Below, in pieces: positions 13,292 to 14,919 of a stretch of DNA of 14,919 nt. Location of the stretch: the NCBI GenBank assembly GCA_030036975.1, contig JASHSE010000540.1, positions 1-14,919 on the forward strand, given 5' to 3'. The stretch comes from Xanthobacteraceae bacterium. Its GTDB lineage: Bacteria > Pseudomonadota > Alphaproteobacteria > Rhizobiales > Xanthobacteraceae. A program made the position numbers and the translations under genes. Position 1 is the stretch's first letter, and each line of letters opens with the position of its first letter. The notes under the pieces were generated by a model that was not told the origin of the DNA, did not search any database, and worked only from the letters and a program-made list of their open reading frames with translations.

Positions 13292-13774
13292 GCCCCGAAA
13301 TGGGACGGCTTTCGTTGTTTGGCGTTTCGCGACGGCACCGCGATCGAATTGCGCTCCAAGTCCGGCCGCTCGATGACGCGATATCTCCCCGATCTGGTCG
13401 CGGCGCTCGGCGCCCTTGAGGCGCGGCGGTTCGTGCTCGAAGGAGAGATCGTGGTCGCCGCCGGCAAGGCGCTCTCGTTCGATGCCCTGTTGCAACGCAT
13501 CCATCCGGCGGCCAGCCGCCTCAGCAAGCTTGCCGCTGTCACCCCGGCGCTGTTGATCGCGTTCGATCTTCTCGTCGGACCTGGTGGAAAATCGGTCGCC
13601 GGCAAGCTGTCCGAGCAGCGCCGCGCGGCGCTTCTTTGCAAGATATTGTCGTCCATGCTTGACGCGGCAGTACCAATTGCGATGCTGCACGTCGGCGCGC
13701 CGGAAGATCACAAAGCCGGGCTTCAGTTCCTGGGTAAAGGCCATGGGTCAGCGCAATCTGTGCAGAATCTGTGA
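13292..13774 (+). pseudogene. Truncated ATP-dependent DNA ligase (LigC/LigD-type adenylation domain fragment)
   Basis: The plus-strand frame has motif I APKWDGFRCLAFRDG with the adenylated lysine codon at 13298, then IELRSKSGRSMTRYLPDLV, the motif III region RRFVLEGEIVV (EGE where DGE is usual), ALSFDALLQRIHP and LLIAFDLL. Similarity to bacterial ATP-dependent ligases stops near 13636; what follows to the TGA at 13774 is unrelated and is better read on the minus strand as an integrase start. The N-terminus before the lysine motif is missing, as are motifs IV and V (including the second catalytic lysine) and the OB-fold domain, so it cannot be an active ligase. No start codon with a ribosome site exists before motif I. 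About 115 residues of a normal 300-350 remain. Confidence 0.75.
13658..13744 (-). pseudogene. N-terminal fragment resembling a tyrosine recombinase/integrase
   Basis: From ATG at 13744 the minus strand reads MAFTQELKPGFVIFRRADVQ followed by HRNWYCRVK. The pattern of a basic-hydrophobic start, FRR.DV.H.NWYCR.K, resembles the N-terminus of phage-type integrases. After about 29 codons the frame enters reversed ligase sequence. No catalytic domain is present. The similarity is short and judged by eye, so the assignment is tentative. No strong Shine-Dalgarno precedes it. Confidence 0.4.
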
Positions 13775-13787
13775 ATCTTTTTTCGTA

Positions 13788-13802
13788 TTCGCGGGAATGA
13801 CG
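13788..13802. repeat. Half-copy of the paired-palindrome element
   Basis: TTCGCGGGAATGACG repeats the right arm and terminal ATGACG seen in the complete copies (compare GCGGGAATGAGCGG at 8721-8734 and the ATGACG end at 5637-5642). No matching left hairpin is found upstream, so it is a truncated remnant next to the gene-fragment scar. Confidence 0.45.
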
Positions 13803-13827
13803 TTAAATCCATCAGCCGGCCTGCGCC

Positions 13828-14805
13828 TCACTTCGGCAGGAACGCCTCGGTGTAAAGCGTCGACATGTCGGGCGGCGCATTAACGAGCTTCTGCTCGATG
13901 AATGCCCGTTTGAGATTGCTGAGCGACTCGGCGTCGAATTTGCAATCCTTGCTGAACATGCCTTTGGTGGCGTCGTATTCCTTTGCCATCACGCTCCGCG
14001 GATAGCCAGTCGCTTCGCTCTCGATTTCGACCGTCTCGGCTTTGTGCGTGGTGATGAAATCGACGGTTTCGAGCCACGCCGCAAGGAAGCCGCGCAGCGT
14101 GTCGGGGTCGGTCGCGATCAGATGCTGCGTCGCGTAGATCGCGCCTGCGGCGATATTGCCGACATATTGCGACACCGGAACGAGCAGCCGGCCCTCTTTC
14201 TTTTCTTCCCAATTGAAAATGTTCGAGGTCACGGCAATGTCGGCGTCGATCGCATGGGTGCGGAACGCGGCAATCGTGGCGGCGGCGCCGTTGCCGATCG
14301 CGACCCGGGTCACGCCGTCCGGACCCCAGCCCTCGTGCTGCGCCAGTTCGCGCGCCAGCCAATCGGTGAGCGAGCCGGCGCTGGAGATGCCGATCCTCTT
14401 GCCCTTGAGCTCGCCGATCGCGCGGATCGGCGAATCCCACGGCACGGCGATGCCGATGAACGGGATCGGCGGCGCGTCGTCGCAGACGGCGATGATCGGT
14501 GCGCCCTTGGCCACGAACGCCATCTCGGTTCCGGCGCCGACGCCGATATCGATAGAGCCCGCCGCCATGGCCTGTGCCATCTTGCTGCCGCCGGTGAAGT
14601 TCGCGATCTTCACATCGAGCCCGTGTTTCTTGAACAGTCCGATCTTGTCGGCGACGTTGACGGGCAGGATCGGCGACGCGTTGGCATCGGCCTTGCCGAC
14701 GCTGAGCGTGGCGCCGGCCGCGAACGCTGCCGATGTGAAAACGGCCGATTGGCAGGCGGCCAAAAACCCGGCGAGCACGAGGCTTCGCGGCGACCTCTTC
14801 GGCAT
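13828..14805 (-). CDS. NMT1/SsuA-like ABC-type substrate-binding protein
   Basis: A 325-aa periplasmic binding protein. The ATG at 14805 has GGGAGG with about 6-nt spacing and opens a signal peptide (MPKRSPR, SLVLAGFLAACQSAVFTSAA, cleavage after AFA near residue 29); an in-frame start at 14877 adds an Arg-rich leader without a ribosome site. The mature part matches the NMT1/THI5/SsuA family: ILPVNVADKIGLFKKHGLDV, FTGGSKMAQAMAAGSIDIGV, ELKGKRIGISSAGSLTDWLA and ATIAAFRTHAIDADIAV. These bind sulfonates, nitrate, thiamine precursors or aromatic acids for ABC importers; the ligand is unknown. No ATPase or permease gene is visible. It is downstream of, and on the same strand as, a probable receptor tail at the right edge. 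Its 3' end borders the gene-fragment scar. Confidence 0.9.
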   Translation of the reverse strand: MPKRSPRSLVLAGFLAACQSAVFTSAAFAAGATLSVGKADANASPILPVNVADKIGLFKKHGLDVKIANFTGGSKMAQAMAAGSIDIGVGAGTEMAFVAKGAPIIAVCDDAPPIPFIGIAVPWDSPIRAIGELKGKRIGISSAGSLTDWLARELAQHEGWGPDGVTRVAIGNGAAATIAAFRTHAIDADIAVTSNIFNWEEKKEGRLLVPVSQYVGNIAAGAIYATQHLIATDPDTLRGFLAAWLETVDFITTHKAETVEIESEATGYPRSVMAKEYDATKGMFSKDCKFDAESLSNLKRAFIEQKLVNAPPDMSTLYTEAFLPK

Positions 14806-14873
14806 GATGTCCTCCCTGGCTGTGATCGCCGCCCGGCTTGAGTTGCCGGATCGCGCGCGGCGCCGCGACCGGA

Positions 14874-14919
14874 TCACTCCGGCTTGATGTCGGCCTCGCG
14901 CATGACCTTGGTCTATTTC
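14874..14919 (-). pseudogene. C-terminal tail of a solute-receptor gene with an in-frame TAG
   Basis: The minus strand reads TKVMREADIKPE then TGA (14876-14874), the usual end of Bug/TctC-type receptors (W.KV....IKPE). The codon before this segment is TAG (14915-14913), where family members usually carry tryptophan (TGG). This could be a nonsense change shortening the protein by about 12 residues, a sequencing error, or a chance resemblance. Only 46 nt are visible, so the gene identity is tentative. Confidence 0.35.

Noticed and set aside
12595..13419. 274-codon plus-strand frame across the YqhA-like gene and the scar
   Set aside because: It overlaps the four-helix membrane protein in another frame and is Arg-rich without motifs.
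13199..13744. 181-codon minus-strand frame as one intact gene
   Set aside because: Its two ends match different families and its middle is reversed ligase coding sequence, so it is a fortuitous fusion.
1..14919. CRISPR arrays, tRNA, rRNA or complete insertion sequences
   Set aside because: No regularly spaced repeats, cloverleaf-like genes, rRNA segments or transposase genes were recognised.

Overview
The window is GC-rich, densely coding DNA of alphaproteobacterial type. The gene families and the short paired-palindrome repeats between genes resemble those of Hyphomicrobiales (Bradyrhizobium, Rhodoplanes or Xanthobacteraceae-like soil bacteria). This placement is by recognition only; no rRNA or other phylogenetic marker is present.

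Left edge (1-1987): two minus-strand genes. One is the 5' part of a PyrK-like FAD/iron-sulfur electron-transfer subunit that runs off the window. The other is a TPR protein with a C-terminal 2-oxoglutarate/Fe(II) oxygenase-like domain. A 189-nt divergent region separates them from pyrE and holds a sigma70-like promoter and a leader hairpin.

Plus-strand block (1988-8668): orotate phosphoribosyltransferase, an FAD-dependent tricarballylate-dehydrogenase/fumarate-reductase-like flavoprotein, an amidase-signature hydrolase that starts 1 nt after the flavoprotein stop, a CoxG-like SRPBCC protein, and the large molybdopterin subunit of a xanthine-dehydrogenase/CO-dehydrogenase family hydroxylase. 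The oxidoreductase, hydrolase and Mo-enzyme set looks catabolic (a carboxylic acid or N-heterocycle is a guess). The medium FAD and small 2Fe-2S subunits expected for the Mo enzyme are absent from the window.

Plus-strand block (8814-12080): a Bug/TctC-type periplasmic solute receptor, a DUF971 protein, a secreted GlcG/HbpS-like protein, and a medium-chain quinone-reductase/alcohol-dehydrogenase-like enzyme. Three paired-palindrome REP-type repeats lie in the gaps of the two plus-strand blocks (5553-5642, 8672-8734, 10915-11001).

Right part (12067-14919): a small minus-strand zinc-ribbon protein that overlaps the end of the previous gene, a possible 49-aa ORF, and a YqhA-like membrane protein. 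Then comes a roughly 650-bp scar made of three truncated gene pieces: a DUF72 C-terminus (minus), an ATP-dependent DNA ligase N-terminal part (plus), and an integrase-like N-terminus (minus). A half repeat follows. The end holds a minus-strand NMT1/SsuA-like substrate-binding protein and, at the edge, what looks like the C-terminal tail of another receptor gene carrying an in-frame TAG.
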